From contig NZ_JAPFHA010000026.1 in assembly GCF_026586805.1 (NCBI RefSeq), positions 1 to 64,000 of the forward strand: a stretch of DNA of 64,000 nucleotides. The letters are read 5' to 3'. The stretch comes from Niveibacterium sp. 24ML. GTDB lineage: Bacteria; Pseudomonadota; Gammaproteobacteria; Burkholderiales; Rhodocyclaceae. This document shows, one piece after another, positions 37,120 to 48,148 of this stretch. Numbering within the stretch: position 1 is the stretch's first letter; every line of letters begins with the position of its first letter. The position numbers and the translations under genes were made by a program. The notes beneath the pieces were generated by a model. The model was not told the DNA's origin, did not search any database, and worked only from the letters and a program-made list of their open reading frames with translations.

Positions 37120-37781
37120 GAGCGCAGACTCCAAATCATCGATTCGTTGTTCAGGGGCTGATCCAGATCCGCCCCAATTTCATTGGATGCGATCATCTGC
37201 CAAAGCACTGGTAATCCGTTCAAACGCTCAGATTCTGTCGGGAAGAGCTCATCAATCATTACGCTGATGGGCAGCATGATGCCGACTGCCGACAGTCCGC
37301 TGAGAATCAGGCCCGCCAATTTGGGGTCGCGCTCAGCCAGCCGAAACTCCCGTAGGAACTTGAGGTTTTCCAAGCGCGGCGTCCGGATCTCCAACTCTGA
37401 TACGGTTCTAAAGACCCAACCGCGCCCTTCAGCAAACGATGTGGCTGCGGCAAACTTGGCCGCGTACTTCGCCGCATTCACTTTCAGATCCGACGTTTTT
37501 TTTACTTCAGCGAGTACCGACGGCTTGGCTGTACCGTCTGGCGACGGTTTGTAGTGGACCAAGACGTCCGGCACGTACTGCGTGCCAGCGCGTCGGTCGC
37601 CCTTCGGAACGGCGATCTGCACTGGCTGCTCCTCAAAACTCACAACCTCGTCGTCAAACTCAAGGAGCAGCATGTAATCGCGCTCAAGTAGCGACTCAAA
37701 ACCGAGCGCCCTGCCGTTCTTGCAACTGGCAAAACGTCCAGTCACGGACACGTAGTTTTTGGGAATCCGTCGTACCGGCAT
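37116..37781 (-). CDS. tnsA: TnsA-type endonuclease
   Basis: TnsA makes the 5' cuts that allow cut-and-paste transposition together with TnsB. The N-terminal restriction-enzyme-like fold is clear: FESLLERDYMLLLEFDDEV (first Glu), FEEQPVQI, YVPDVLVHY (Asp) and LAEVKKTSDL (Glu-x-Lys). The C-terminal helices would bind TnsC. The length of 221 residues is a little short of Tn7 TnsA. The ATG at 37781 is preferred over a GTG at 37808. TnsA is first in the operon, next to the predicted transposon end. Confidence 0.9.
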   Translation of the reverse strand: MPVRRIPKNYVSVTGRFASCKNGRALGFESLLERDYMLLLEFDDEVVSFEEQPVQIAVPKGDRRAGTQYVPDVLVHYKPSPDGTAKPSVLAEVKKTSDLKVNAAKYAAKFAAATSFAEGRGWVFRTVSELEIRTPRLENLKFLREFRLAERDPKLAGLILSGLSAVGIMLPISVMIDELFPTESERLNGLPVLWQMIASNEIGADLDQPLNNESMIWSLRS

Positions 37782-37919
37782 GATCGCCTGCAAATCGCTT
37801 GCAGCCACTTATGTAGCTTTGACAATCACTATCATGGACTTATGGCATAAGTTGCATTGACTTCTGTCATATAGGGCCGATTTTTGGCCATTTTTCTCAG
37901 ATACTTGTAGATGCCCACA
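37782..37919 (-). mobile_element. Candidate right end of the Tn7-like element
   Basis: Read on the minus strand, the sequence from 37919 inward begins TGTGGGCATCTACAAG. Tn7 itself ends in TGTGGGCGGAC, and TGT is the family-wide terminus. The border lies 138 bp upstream of tnsA, a normal distance, and AT-rich DNA with repeated ACTTATG elements fills the interval, as expected for TnsB-binding sites. The partner left end was not found, so neither the target-site duplication nor the element length can be confirmed. Confidence 0.5.
37838..37852. promoter_or_regulatory. 15-bp perfect palindrome near the transposon end
   Basis: ACTTATG-G-CATAAGT is a perfect inverted repeat with one central base. 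A further ACTTATG occurs at 37806. It lies between tnsA and the predicted end, so it could be a TnsB-binding site or an operator of the tns operon. Confidence 0.45.
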
Positions 37920-38166
37920 CTGATGAACGCCTGACACCCCCGTTCCTCCGTTAGCAGCGGCCCGCCCAGTGCGGGCCGCGCTGCGTTTACAGGCCCTTAC
38001 ACCTGTGTCGCTGCCTTGGCCGCCAAAGCCAAGTCCGCGGCTCCGCGCGACAAGGCCGATCGCCCCCCGAGTCCGTACGATGCCCCTCACTGAAACGCAG
38101 CGCGGTTTCAACGATTCAAGAACCCCCTACCGCGCAGGGTTCGTGAGAGACGAAAGGATTCACCAC

Positions 38167-38712
38167 ATGAAGACCAAACTGATCATCGCCGCAGCAGCTG
38201 CCACCTTTGCGGGCGCCGCCCTCGCAGCCGACCAAGGTTTCTACATGGGCGCAAACGTCGGCGCATCGAGCCACGACGTCTCCGGCAACGGCGAGCTGAA
38301 GGAAAACCCCACCACCTGGGGCCTCTACGGCGGCTACGATTTCAACAAGAACTTTGCCCTCGAGGCGGGCTACCAGGATCTGGGCACCAGCAAGGCGGGC
38401 GGCCTTGAGGCCAAGAACCAGGCGCTCACGCTAGACGTAGTCGGCAAGCTGCCGGTGACCGACAGCATCGGCGTGTACGGCAAGGCAGGCCTCGCCTACA
38501 TTGATCGCGACATCAGCGGCGCCGGCGTGGATGAAGGGCTCTCGGGCACCGCCGCCAAGTTCGCGGTGGGCGCAGAGTTCAAGGCGACGCAGAACATCGG
38601 CATTCGCACCGAAGTGGCCTACCTGACCGGTGCGCCGACCTACGAGTCGGCCCAGGGCAGCTTCGACAAGAACACCACGCTGTTCACCGTGGGCATGAAC
38701 TACAAGTTCTAA
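38167..38712 (+). CDS. Outer-membrane beta-barrel protein (OmpA-like/OprF-like porin)
   Basis: A 181-residue protein with a clean signal peptide (MKTKLIIAAAAATFAGAALA, cleaved before ADQGF). The mature part alternates amphipathic strands, such as GFYMGANVGASSH, GLYGGYDFNKNFALEAGYQD and TLFTVGMNYKF, ending in Phe as outer-membrane barrels do. It fits a small eight-strand barrel of the OmpA-beta-barrel family without a peptidoglycan-binding domain. The start at 38167 is supported by the signal peptide and GAGACGAAAGG upstream. It is the first core gene to the right of the Tn7-like end. Confidence 0.88.
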   Translation: MKTKLIIAAAAATFAGAALAADQGFYMGANVGASSHDVSGNGELKENPTTWGLYGGYDFNKNFALEAGYQDLGTSKAGGLEAKNQALTLDVVGKLPVTDSIGVYGKAGLAYIDRDISGAGVDEGLSGTAAKFAVGAEFKATQNIGIRTEVAYLTGAPTYESAQGSFDKNTTLFTVGMNYKF

Positions 38713-39012
38713 GGAAGGTCTGAATATGTGAGCGAGAGGGATGCAGCGCGAGGCGCGGCGCGCACAGCGACCAAGACATATCAAAAAGATATGCGCGGGA
38801 GCGAGCACGCCGCAACACAGCGGTGCGCCGTCGCAGCCACCTATTCAGGCCTTCCCTAAGCCCGCGGGGCCGGATTCCGGCCTCTACCCCAGCCTCAAGA
38901 CAGCGGCGGCCTTCGGGTCGCCGTTGTTACGTCTGTCAGCATTTGCACGGCACGATCCGGCAAGCCTGTTCTGAACCTAGAATGCGGCATCTCCCCGATC
39001 GGACCGATCACC

Positions 39013-40023
39013 ATGCAGGAATCCTGGCTGAGCAGCGTGATGCTGCTGGTTCACACGACGCTCGCCGAGCGCGGCCTCGACGCAGACCTCATCGCAGCGC
39101 AAGCGGGCGTCGACCCGGCCTTGCTGCGCGACCCGAACGCGCGCATCCCGGTTGGCCCCGCCGGCCGCTTCTGGGAGGCCGCTGTGCGGGCGGTCGAGGC
39201 GGACCCCTGCTTCGGCCTCGATGTAGCGACCAAGCTGAACCCGACCACCCTGCATGCGGTGGGTTTTGCCTGGCTCGCCAGCGCCACACTGCGCGAAGCC
39301 GGCCGTCGCCTGGTGCGCTACTTCAGGGTCGTCAGCTCTGTCGATGAAGTCGAGATCCGCGACGAAGGCGCGCTGACCTGGCTGATCTTCAACACCGAAG
39401 ATGGCTACACCCTGCCGCGCAGCTACGATGCCCGCATCGCATCGCTGGTGCGCCTTTGCCGCGCGATTGCGGGGCCGGACTTCAAACCCGCCGCGGTACG
39501 CCTTCGCCACCAGTGGCCGGCTGCATCAGCCAAGCGCCTGCGCGAGTTCTTCGGCGTCGAGCCGGAATTCGGGGCTCGGGAATACGCCTTCGCCGTCACC
39601 GCCGAAGACCTCGACCGCCCGCTGCCCAGCGGCAATTCGGAACTGGCCCTGTCTGCCGAACAGATCGCGACCGACTATCTGGCCCGCCACGCCAAGGACG
39701 ACATCGCCGCGCTGACGCGACGCGCCCTGATCGAGATGCTGCCCTCCGGCAACACGCACCGCGCCACGGTCGCGCAGAAGCTGCTGATGTCCGAACGCAC
39801 CTTGCAGCGCCGCCTTGGCGAGCACGGCTATACCTTCGCAAACCTGCTCGAAGGGCTGCGGCAGGAACTCGCCTTCGACTACCTGCGCACCGGCACCCAT
39901 TCAATCAACGAGATCGCCTACCTGTTGGGATTTGCCGAAATCGCGAGCTTCACCCGCGCCTTCCGCCGCTGGACGGGCCAGGCACCTTCCACCTGGCGCG
40001 ACGCGCAGTTCGCCACCGCCTGA
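39013..40023 (+). CDS. AraC-family transcriptional regulator
   Basis: A 336-residue protein. The N-terminal arabinose-binding-like domain (LSSVMLLVHTTLAERGLDAD to about residue 210) senses an unknown ligand. The C-terminal AraC HTH pair spans about 235-330: RATVAQKLLMSERTLQRRL and NEIAYLLGFAEIASFTRAFR, then WTGQAPSTWR. This is the AraC subtype often annotated near lipid or alcohol metabolism genes. No obvious target sits beside it. Confidence 0.9.
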   Translation: MQESWLSSVMLLVHTTLAERGLDADLIAAQAGVDPALLRDPNARIPVGPAGRFWEAAVRAVEADPCFGLDVATKLNPTTLHAVGFAWLASATLREAGRRLVRYFRVVSSVDEVEIRDEGALTWLIFNTEDGYTLPRSYDARIASLVRLCRAIAGPDFKPAAVRLRHQWPAASAKRLREFFGVEPEFGAREYAFAVTAEDLDRPLPSGNSELALSAEQIATDYLARHAKDDIAALTRRALIEMLPSGNTHRATVAQKLLMSERTLQRRLGEHGYTFANLLEGLRQELAFDYLRTGTHSINEIAYLLGFAEIASFTRAFRRWTGQAPSTWRDAQFATA

Positions 40024-40028
40024 GCGCG

Positions 40029-40937
40029 TCAAACGGCGCGTGCGCCGGCCGGGCCGATCAGCGTGAGGTGGGTGATCAACTCGCGCTGATAGGGCGAGAG
40101 CGTTTGCTCGCGCCGAAAGCAGAGCTTCATTTCACGGCTGCCCCAGGCGTCGTTGAGCTCCACCATCGCCAGCGGCATGGTCGCGCTGGCCGCCGCGGCC
40201 GACGAATGCGGCACCACCGCAACCCCCACGCCGGCACTGACCATGCGGCAGACCGCCTCGAAGGATCGCACCTGGGCGCGGATCCTCGGCCGCCGCCCGG
40301 CTTCACGCGCGCGGTCGAGCAAGAAACCATGGATCGCGCTGTCGGCAGACAGGCCGACATGGTTCTCGCTCAGCGTTTCGGCAAACCTCATCCGGCCGCG
40401 TGAGGCAAACGGATGCCCGATCGCGCACACCAGCACCAGGCGATCGGCACGGTAAGGCAGGAAGGCGAGCTCCGGCCCGCCGACTTCGCCCGCCACGATG
40501 CCCACATCCGCCGCGCCTGCCACCACCGCGCTCACAATCGCCGGACTCGGATGCTCTTCAAGCAGCACGTCCACCTGCGGATGCGCAGCAAGAAACCCGG
40601 CCAGATCGCGCGGCAAGTTGCCGCCGATCGCGTTGGTATTGGCAAACAATCGCACCACGCCGGCCACGCCGCGCGCGAAGGTGCCGAGCTCCGCATCGAG
40701 CAGCGCGACTTCCGACAGCACCCGCCGCGCGTGCCGCAGCATCGCTTCACCCGCAGGCGTCAGCGCCACGCCGCGCGGCAGGCGCTCAAACAGCGGCGCC
40801 CCGGCCGCCTCTTCGAGCCGCCGAACACGGGCCGATGCACTGGCCGGCGCCAAATGCACCCGCTCGGCCCCCTGCGTGAGGTTGCCGCTGGCCGCGATGG
40901 CGGCAAAAAGCTGCAGATCGGTCAGGTCGTAGCGCAT
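40029..40937 (-). CDS. LysR-family transcriptional regulator
   Basis: A 302-residue protein with the LysR winged HTH at the start (LQLFAAIAASGNLTQGAERV, then SARVRRLEEAAGAPLFERL) and a periplasmic-binding-like effector domain (VDVLLEEHPSPAIVSAVV and VLVCAIGHPFASRGRM). It is divergent from the EamA transporter, with a palindrome between them, so it likely controls that gene and itself. Confidence 0.92.
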   Translation of the reverse strand: MRYDLTDLQLFAAIAASGNLTQGAERVHLAPASASARVRRLEEAAGAPLFERLPRGVALTPAGEAMLRHARRVLSEVALLDAELGTFARGVAGVVRLFANTNAIGGNLPRDLAGFLAAHPQVDVLLEEHPSPAIVSAVVAGAADVGIVAGEVGGPELAFLPYRADRLVLVCAIGHPFASRGRMRFAETLSENHVGLSADSAIHGFLLDRAREAGRRPRIRAQVRSFEAVCRMVSAGVGVAVVPHSSAAAASATMPLAMVELNDAWGSREMKLCFRREQTLSPYQRELITHLTLIGPAGARAV

Positions 40938-40957
40938 CGGCTTAGCGTTCGTTAAAA

Positions 40958-40974
40958 CCGAATGATTACTTCGG
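40958..40974. promoter_or_regulatory. Candidate LysR operator palindrome
   Basis: CCGAA-TGATTAC-TTCGG is a perfect 5-bp inverted repeat with a 7-bp spacer, in the LysR/EamA divergent gap. LysR regulators bind interrupted dyads in such gaps. An ATG at 40962 lies inside it, which argues for the later EamA start at 41013. Confidence 0.55.
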
Positions 40975-41012
40975 AAAATACCGTTTGTCCATACTGCGCC
41001 GAATCGAATCCA

Positions 41013-41990
41013 ATGGCGACTCTGCCGATCCTCTCGGCATTCGATTGGATACCTGTGTTCCGCGATTCCGAAATCACCGGCTTCTGGTTCGCGATCCTCG
41101 CTGCGCTGGGCTTTTCCGCCAAAGCGATCTTCGTGAAGCTGGCCTACCCCTACGGCGTCAGCCCGCTCGCGCTACTGGCGCTGCGCATGGCTTTTGCCGC
41201 GCCGGTGTTCGCCTTCATCGCGCTACGCGCCTCGCGCAATGCAGCACCGCTCAAGGTGGGCGACTGGGTGGCGCTCACGCTGCTGGGCCTGCTGGGCTAC
41301 TACGGTGCCTCGCTGCTCGATTTCATGGGCTTGCAGTACATCTCGGCCGGCCTCGAACGCCTGATCCTATTTACCTACCCCACGCTCACCTTGCTGATCG
41401 CGGTGTTCGTGTTCAACCGCAGCTTCTCGGCGCGCGACTTCGCCGCGCTCGGCCTCACTTGGCTCGGTATCGCGCTGGCCTTCGCGCACGATCTGCAGTT
41501 GCGCGGCGACCTCACCGCCGTGGTGCTGGGCGGCGCCTTGGTGTTCGGTTCGGCGGTCTGCTACGCGCTCTACCTCACCGGATGCGGCGAGATGGTCCTG
41601 CGCCTGGGCAGCCGCCGCTTCACCGCGCTGGCGATGTGCGTTTCCACCGTGGCGACCTTCGCGCACTTTGGCGCCACCAGCCCGCTTCAGGATTTGGTGC
41701 AACCGATGCCGGTGCTGGCGCTCGCGGCAGCGATGGCAGTGTTCTCCACGGTTTTGCCGGTATTCATGCTCAGCGCCGCGATCCGTGAGCTGGGCGCCAC
41801 CCGCACCGCCATGCTCGGCAGTGTCGGCCCGATCATCACGATCTGCCTTGGCGCCGTGTTTCTTGACGAACCCCTGTCGGCGGCGCAGCTCGCCGGCACC
41901 GTGCTGGTGGTGCTGGGCGTGTCCTTCGCCAGCAAGCCGGCCGCCCCCAAACCTGCACCTTTGGCGCCGCTCAAACGCCTCAGGGTCTAG
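41013..41990 (+). CDS. EamA/DMT-family transporter
   Basis: A 325-residue inner-membrane protein with ten predicted helices in two EamA repeats, for example FWFAILAALGFSAKAIFVKL and VLGGALVFGSAVCYALYL. Members export amino acids or metabolites; the substrate is unknown. The ATG at 41013 is chosen over 40962, which lies within the operator dyad and only 24 bp from the LysR start. A strong terminator follows at 42032-42059. Confidence 0.85.
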   Translation: MATLPILSAFDWIPVFRDSEITGFWFAILAALGFSAKAIFVKLAYPYGVSPLALLALRMAFAAPVFAFIALRASRNAAPLKVGDWVALTLLGLLGYYGASLLDFMGLQYISAGLERLILFTYPTLTLLIAVFVFNRSFSARDFAALGLTWLGIALAFAHDLQLRGDLTAVVLGGALVFGSAVCYALYLTGCGEMVLRLGSRRFTALAMCVSTVATFAHFGATSPLQDLVQPMPVLALAAAMAVFSTVLPVFMLSAAIRELGATRTAMLGSVGPIITICLGAVFLDEPLSAAQLAGTVLVVLGVSFASKPAAPKPAPLAPLKRLRV

Positions 41991-42031
41991 TACCGATGTT
42001 TCCTCCCTCAGGTCTCGTACCTTGAGTTCGG

Positions 42032-42059
42032 CGCGACGCTAACCCGTCGCGTTTTTTTT
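42032..42059 (+). terminator. Rho-independent terminator after the EamA gene
   Basis: CGCGACG-CTAACC-CGTCGCG is a 7-bp GC stem directly followed by TTTTTTTT. It lies 41 nt after the EamA stop and upstream of ltaE, so the two genes are separate transcripts. Confidence 0.9.
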
Positions 42060-42138
42060 GGCCGCGCCAGACAAAGTGAGGCCGCAGGGCCGGTGCTAGA
42101 CTCGCCGCTCACCTTTTCAATTACGCGGACACCCCGCC

Positions 42139-43170
42139 ATGCAACACACCGAATTCGCCAGCGACAACACCGCCGGGATCTGCCCCGAGGCGATGGAGGC
42201 CCTGATTGCCGCCAACAGCGGCACGCTCGCTTCCTACGGCAACGACGAATGGACGCGCCGCGCCTGCGACGCGATCCGCGCCACTTTCGAAACGGACTGC
42301 GAAGTCTTCTTCGTCTTCAACGGCACCGCGGCCAACTCGCTCGCGCTCGCCTCGCTGTGTCAGAGCTACCACAGCATCGTCTGCCACAAGCTCGCCCACG
42401 TCGAAACCGACGAATGCGGCGGGCCGGAGTTTTTCTCCAACGGCACCAAACTGCTGCTCGCCGGCGGCGCCGACGGCAAGCTCGACGCCCGCGGCATCGA
42501 AAAGCTGGTCGCCGCGCGTACCGACATCCACTACCCCAAGCCGCGCGCGGTGACGATCACGCAATCCACCGAAGTCGGCACCGTGTATTCGCTCGACGAA
42601 GTGCGCGCAATCGGCGCCGCCTGCAAGGAAATGAACCTCTCGCTGCACATGGACGGCGCGCGCTTTGCCAACGCCGTGGCCAGCCTTGAAGTCAGCCCGG
42701 CCGACATCACCTGGCGCGCCGGCGTCGATGTGCTCTCCTTTGGCGGCACCAAGATGGGCATGCCGATCGGCGAGGCGGTGGTGTTCTTCGACCACGATCT
42801 CGCCCGCGACTTCGCCTACCGCTGCAAGCAGGCGGGCCAGCTCGCCTCGAAGATGCGCTTCCTCGCCGCGCCCTGGGCCGGCATGCTCAACGAAGGCGCC
42901 TGGCTCAAACGCGCCGCCCACGCCAACGCGATGGCGCGGCGCCTCGGTAATGCGCTCGCCCGCCTGCCCGGCATCGCCCCGCTCTTCCCGGTGCAATCGA
43001 ACGCCGTGTTCGTCAGCATGCCGCAGCACGCCGCCGACGCACTCAAGGACAAAGGCTGGGCCTTCTACAGCTTCATCGGCGCCGGCGGCGCCCGCTTCGT
43101 CTGCTCATGGGCAACGCAGCCGGAACAGGTGGATGCGCTGGTGGCGGATGTGAGGGCGTGTCTGGGTTGA
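42139..43170 (+). CDS. ltaE: Low-specificity L-threonine aldolase
   Basis: A PLP enzyme of 343 residues that cleaves L-threonine or allo-threonine to glycine and acetaldehyde. It begins with FASDNTAGICPEAMEAL, the conserved start of the family. The PLP lysine lies in FGGTKMGMPIGEA near residue 205, preceded by HMDGARFANA, which holds the Asp that pairs with the pyridine nitrogen. Length and order of motifs are normal. It is convergent with the thermonuclease gene. Confidence 0.93.
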   Translation: MQHTEFASDNTAGICPEAMEALIAANSGTLASYGNDEWTRRACDAIRATFETDCEVFFVFNGTAANSLALASLCQSYHSIVCHKLAHVETDECGGPEFFSNGTKLLLAGGADGKLDARGIEKLVAARTDIHYPKPRAVTITQSTEVGTVYSLDEVRAIGAACKEMNLSLHMDGARFANAVASLEVSPADITWRAGVDVLSFGGTKMGMPIGEAVVFFDHDLARDFAYRCKQAGQLASKMRFLAAPWAGMLNEGAWLKRAAHANAMARRLGNALARLPGIAPLFPVQSNAVFVSMPQHAADALKDKGWAFYSFIGAGGARFVCSWATQPEQVDALVADVRACLG

Positions 43171-43268
43171 GGCCTGACATCCAAGGCAAACCGGTGTGAT
43201 GCACTGAACGCACGGCAGGCGCATTCCGCAGCCATTGCTAAGGCAGACAACAGCGGGCGCCCGCGCTG

Positions 43269-43812
43269 CTACCCCCGCCACCCACTCCGCCAGACCCAGG
43301 GTGGGATCGGTGAGGGGTCGCGCCAGAGGCCGATGCGACGGCGGCGGGCTTCTTGTTCGGAGAACTCGTACTGGCCCTGGGCTTGCGGGTCCTGGTGCTT
43401 GGCGTAGGCACGGTAGCGCCAGGCGAAGCCGCTGGCGACCTGGGCGTGGCCGAGGTCGAGGTTGTGGGGGCAGTCGGCGCGACCGAGGCAGGGCATGTCG
43501 GGGGAGCTGACCCAGGCCACGCCGACGTAGCGGCCGTAGCGGTCGCGCTCGCGCCAGTCCACCGTGACCGCGCCGCCCACCACAAGGCGTTTGAGGTTTT
43601 CACGCGCTTCGGCGCCCCAGGGCTGGTCGTGCTCGGGGGCATCGATGAAGGCAAGGCGCACCTGGCGGATGTTGCCGCTGCGGTCGCGTACACGCAGCGA
43701 GTCACCGTCATCCACCGAGCGGATTTCGCCCTTGAAACGGCCACCGCGCGCATCGGCATTGGCGCAGGCCAGCGCGCCGAGAAACGCCAGCAGCAGGGCG
43801 AAGCCCCGCCGC

Positions 43813-43841
<29 letters not shown>
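43269..43841 (-). CDS. Secreted thermonuclease-like (SNase) protein
   Basis: A 190-residue protein with a signal peptide (FALLLAFLGALACANADA) and the SNase core: VDDGDSLRVRDRSGN, VRLAFIDAPEHDQPWGAEAR, with catalytic Arg and Asp, and ERDRYGRYVGVAWV, with the second Arg. The C-terminus RRIGLWRDPSPIPPWVWR is typical. Its start (43841, or 43835) overlaps the end of priA, so it may be co-expressed. It is distinct from the shorter nuclease at 11.6 kb. Confidence 0.88.
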
Positions 43842-46002
<2,161 letters not shown>

Positions 46003-46340
46003 CTTTTCACTTTCAATCCAGACACTTACGAATCAAACATCAGATTGCACACACACAATTCCGTTTAACCCCCTTGTAACAAAGGGCGTTTTGATAGCCT
46101 GTGGATAACTTTGTGGGTGATTGCGGTGAAATGCGCCGCCGATGCACCATTTTTGTTCAACTGCAATCCTGCGTCGCAACATTTCGAGTTTGTCAAATCG
46201 TTGCAAAACAAGCACTTACGTATAAAGCGCATTGTCAAGCACCACGCGGCAGCGTTTTTTGGCGTGAGAGCGGCTCGGTGTGAATAAGTCAAGCGCCGCG
46301 CAAGTATTTTTCGCAAGCCGGCGAGATGGCCGCCAATGCC
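46003..46340. other. Intergenic region with two exact DnaA-box matches
   Basis: This 338-bp AT-richer gap upstream of priA holds TGTGGATAA (46100-46108) and TGTGAATAA (46279-46287). Both match the DnaA box TTATNCACA on the minus strand. No gene is seen. It could carry the priA promoter with DnaA control, or a DnaA titration site. Confidence 0.4.
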
Positions 46341-47531
46341 TTACGCCGCATGGGAAACCAGCCCTTTCAGGTATTCCCCCTCGGGGAAGGCGAGGCCAAT
46401 CGGATGATCTGGCGCAGCAGACAGGCGATGGATGATCTGGGCGTCGCGCTCGGCGTCGCAGGCTGCGTTGGCGATGATGCTCTGGAACAGCTCCTGCCCG
46501 ATGCCGCCGGAACACGAGTAGCTCATCAGGATGCCGCCGGGGTTGAGCAGGCGGAAACCGAGCAGGTTGATGTCCTTGTACGCGCGTGAAGCCCGCTTGG
46601 CGTGCGCGGCGCTGGGCGCAAACTTGGGCGGATCGAGAATGATGAGGTCGAAGCGGCGGCCTTCGGTACGCAGCTTGCGCAGGGCTTCGAAGACATCGGC
46701 CTCCAGCCAGGTCGCCCGGCTCGCGTCGAGTTGCGGATTGCGTTCAAGGTTACGGCGCGCGCTGGCGAGCGCATGGCCGGACGAATCAATCGAAAGCACC
46801 TCGCTCGCCCCACCTGCCAGCGCCTGAAGCGAAAAGCCGCCGGTGTAGCAGAAGCAGTTGAGCACGCTGCGGCCCTTGGCCAGATCGCGGGTGAGGCGCC
46901 GGTTCTCGCGTTGATCGAGGTAGAAGCCGGTTTTGTGCCCCGCCACCGCATCCACACCCAGCAGCACGCCGTGCTCTTCAATCGCCAGATCCGGGTCGGG
47001 CGCCTGGCCGGCAAGCACCCCGACCACCGGGCCGAGGCCTTCGAGGCCACGCACCTCGGAATCCGAGCGCTCGTAGATGTTGGCACAGCCGGTGGCCTGC
47101 AGCAGGCCGGCAACGATGGCGTCGCGCCAGCGGTCGGCGCCGGCGCTGGTCAGTTGCAGCACCATGGTGTCGCGATAGCGGTCGGCAATCACGCCGGGCA
47201 GGCCGTCGGATTCGCCGTGGATCAGGCGCACACCGTCCTGGCCGGCCAGCATCGGGTGCGCGTTGCGGCGCGCCACCGAGGCCGCGATGCGGCGCTTGAA
47301 GAAAGCGTGGTCGATCGGGGTATCGGCGTCAAAAGTCCACATCCGCGCGCGGATCTGCGATTCGGGCGAAAAGGCCGCACGACCGAGTACGACGCCGCGA
47401 TCGGACACCACTTCCACCGTATCGCCCGGGCGAGCACGGCCGCTCAGCGTGGCGACCGAGCCGGCAAACACCCATGGGTGGCGACGCATCACCGAGCGTT
47501 CGCGGCCGGGGTTGAGAATGAGTTGGGCCAT
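46341..47531 (-). CDS. rlmI: RlmI-like 23S rRNA (cytosine) methyltransferase
   Basis: A SAM-dependent methyltransferase of the RlmI/RlmK type, 396 residues. The N-terminal PUA domain spans about 1-80 (NPGRERSVMRRHPWVFAGSV). SAM-binding motif I lies in VLNCFCYTGGFSLQALAGG near 227, and the DPPKF box near 300 is followed by LLNPGGILMSYSCSG, which holds the catalytic Cys. The start at 47531 (MAQLILNPGRE) fits the family. Confidence 0.93.
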   Translation of the reverse strand: MAQLILNPGRERSVMRRHPWVFAGSVATLSGRARPGDTVEVVSDRGVVLGRAAFSPESQIRARMWTFDADTPIDHAFFKRRIAASVARRNAHPMLAGQDGVRLIHGESDGLPGVIADRYRDTMVLQLTSAGADRWRDAIVAGLLQATGCANIYERSDSEVRGLEGLGPVVGVLAGQAPDPDLAIEEHGVLLGVDAVAGHKTGFYLDQRENRRLTRDLAKGRSVLNCFCYTGGFSLQALAGGASEVLSIDSSGHALASARRNLERNPQLDASRATWLEADVFEALRKLRTEGRRFDLIILDPPKFAPSAAHAKRASRAYKDINLLGFRLLNPGGILMSYSCSGGIGQELFQSIIANAACDAERDAQIIHRLSAAPDHPIGLAFPEGEYLKGLVSHAA

Positions 47532-47632
47532 GGCGGCATTCCTGCAGGCAAAACGCGATTTTCGCACGCCCGCCGCGACTTTCCGGCGGATGGAAAGCGA
47601 TTACGCTGCGCCCCCCTTGTGCGAAGTCGGGC

Positions 47633-48017
47633 ATGAAGATCAGCTTTCAGCGCGTGATCATCGCCGGGCTCCAACCCTATCTTTGCGTGGGCCTGGCCAC
47701 GTTCGGCGCGGCCCGCAGCAGCGTGGGGCACAACAAGCATGCGCCGCGCGAAACGCTATCGCGCCTCAACGGCTGGGCGCAGCGCGCCAACTTGGCCAGC
47801 AGAACAGTTGGGAAGCCTTCCCGATCTTCGCGGCTGCGGTACTGATGGCCCACCTCGCCGAGTTCCCGCAGCACTGATCAACCCGTGCGTAGTGCGCTTC
47901 GTTGTCGCGCGCTTTGCCTACCCGGGCTGCTATTTCGCCGATCTGGCGACCCTGCGCAGCCCGGTCTGGCTTATCGGCATCAGCGCCTGCGTGCGCTTGA
48001 TGTGGGCAGCCGTCTGA
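47633..48017 (+). pseudogene. MAPEG-family membrane protein, frameshifted
   Basis: Three reading frames in turn encode one MAPEG-like protein. Frame 1 from ATG 47633 gives SFQRVIIAGLQPYLCVGLAT and HAPRETLSRLNGWAQRAN. A second frame to 47877 gives QQNSWEAFPIFAAAVLMAHL. A third to 48017 gives FVVARFAYPGCYFADLATLR and SPVWLIGISACVRLMWAAV. MAPEG proteins are four-helix membrane enzymes or transport-like proteins. Two shifts mark it as decayed, or as two sequencing errors. Confidence 0.75.
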
Positions 48018-48148
48018 TGCGCCGTGCCGCGCTTGCATTGCGGCGGGCAGCCGCCCCAGAATCGCTTGCATGATCGGCACAGCCGGGCCGGTCTAACTCG
48101 GCCACACGCCACGCGCGTGCGCCTGCGGGTTCCAGAGGAGCAGACGCC

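Noticed and set aside
46003-46340. Chromosomal replication origin
   Set aside because: Only two DnaA boxes and no dnaA, dnaN, rpmH or gidA nearby.
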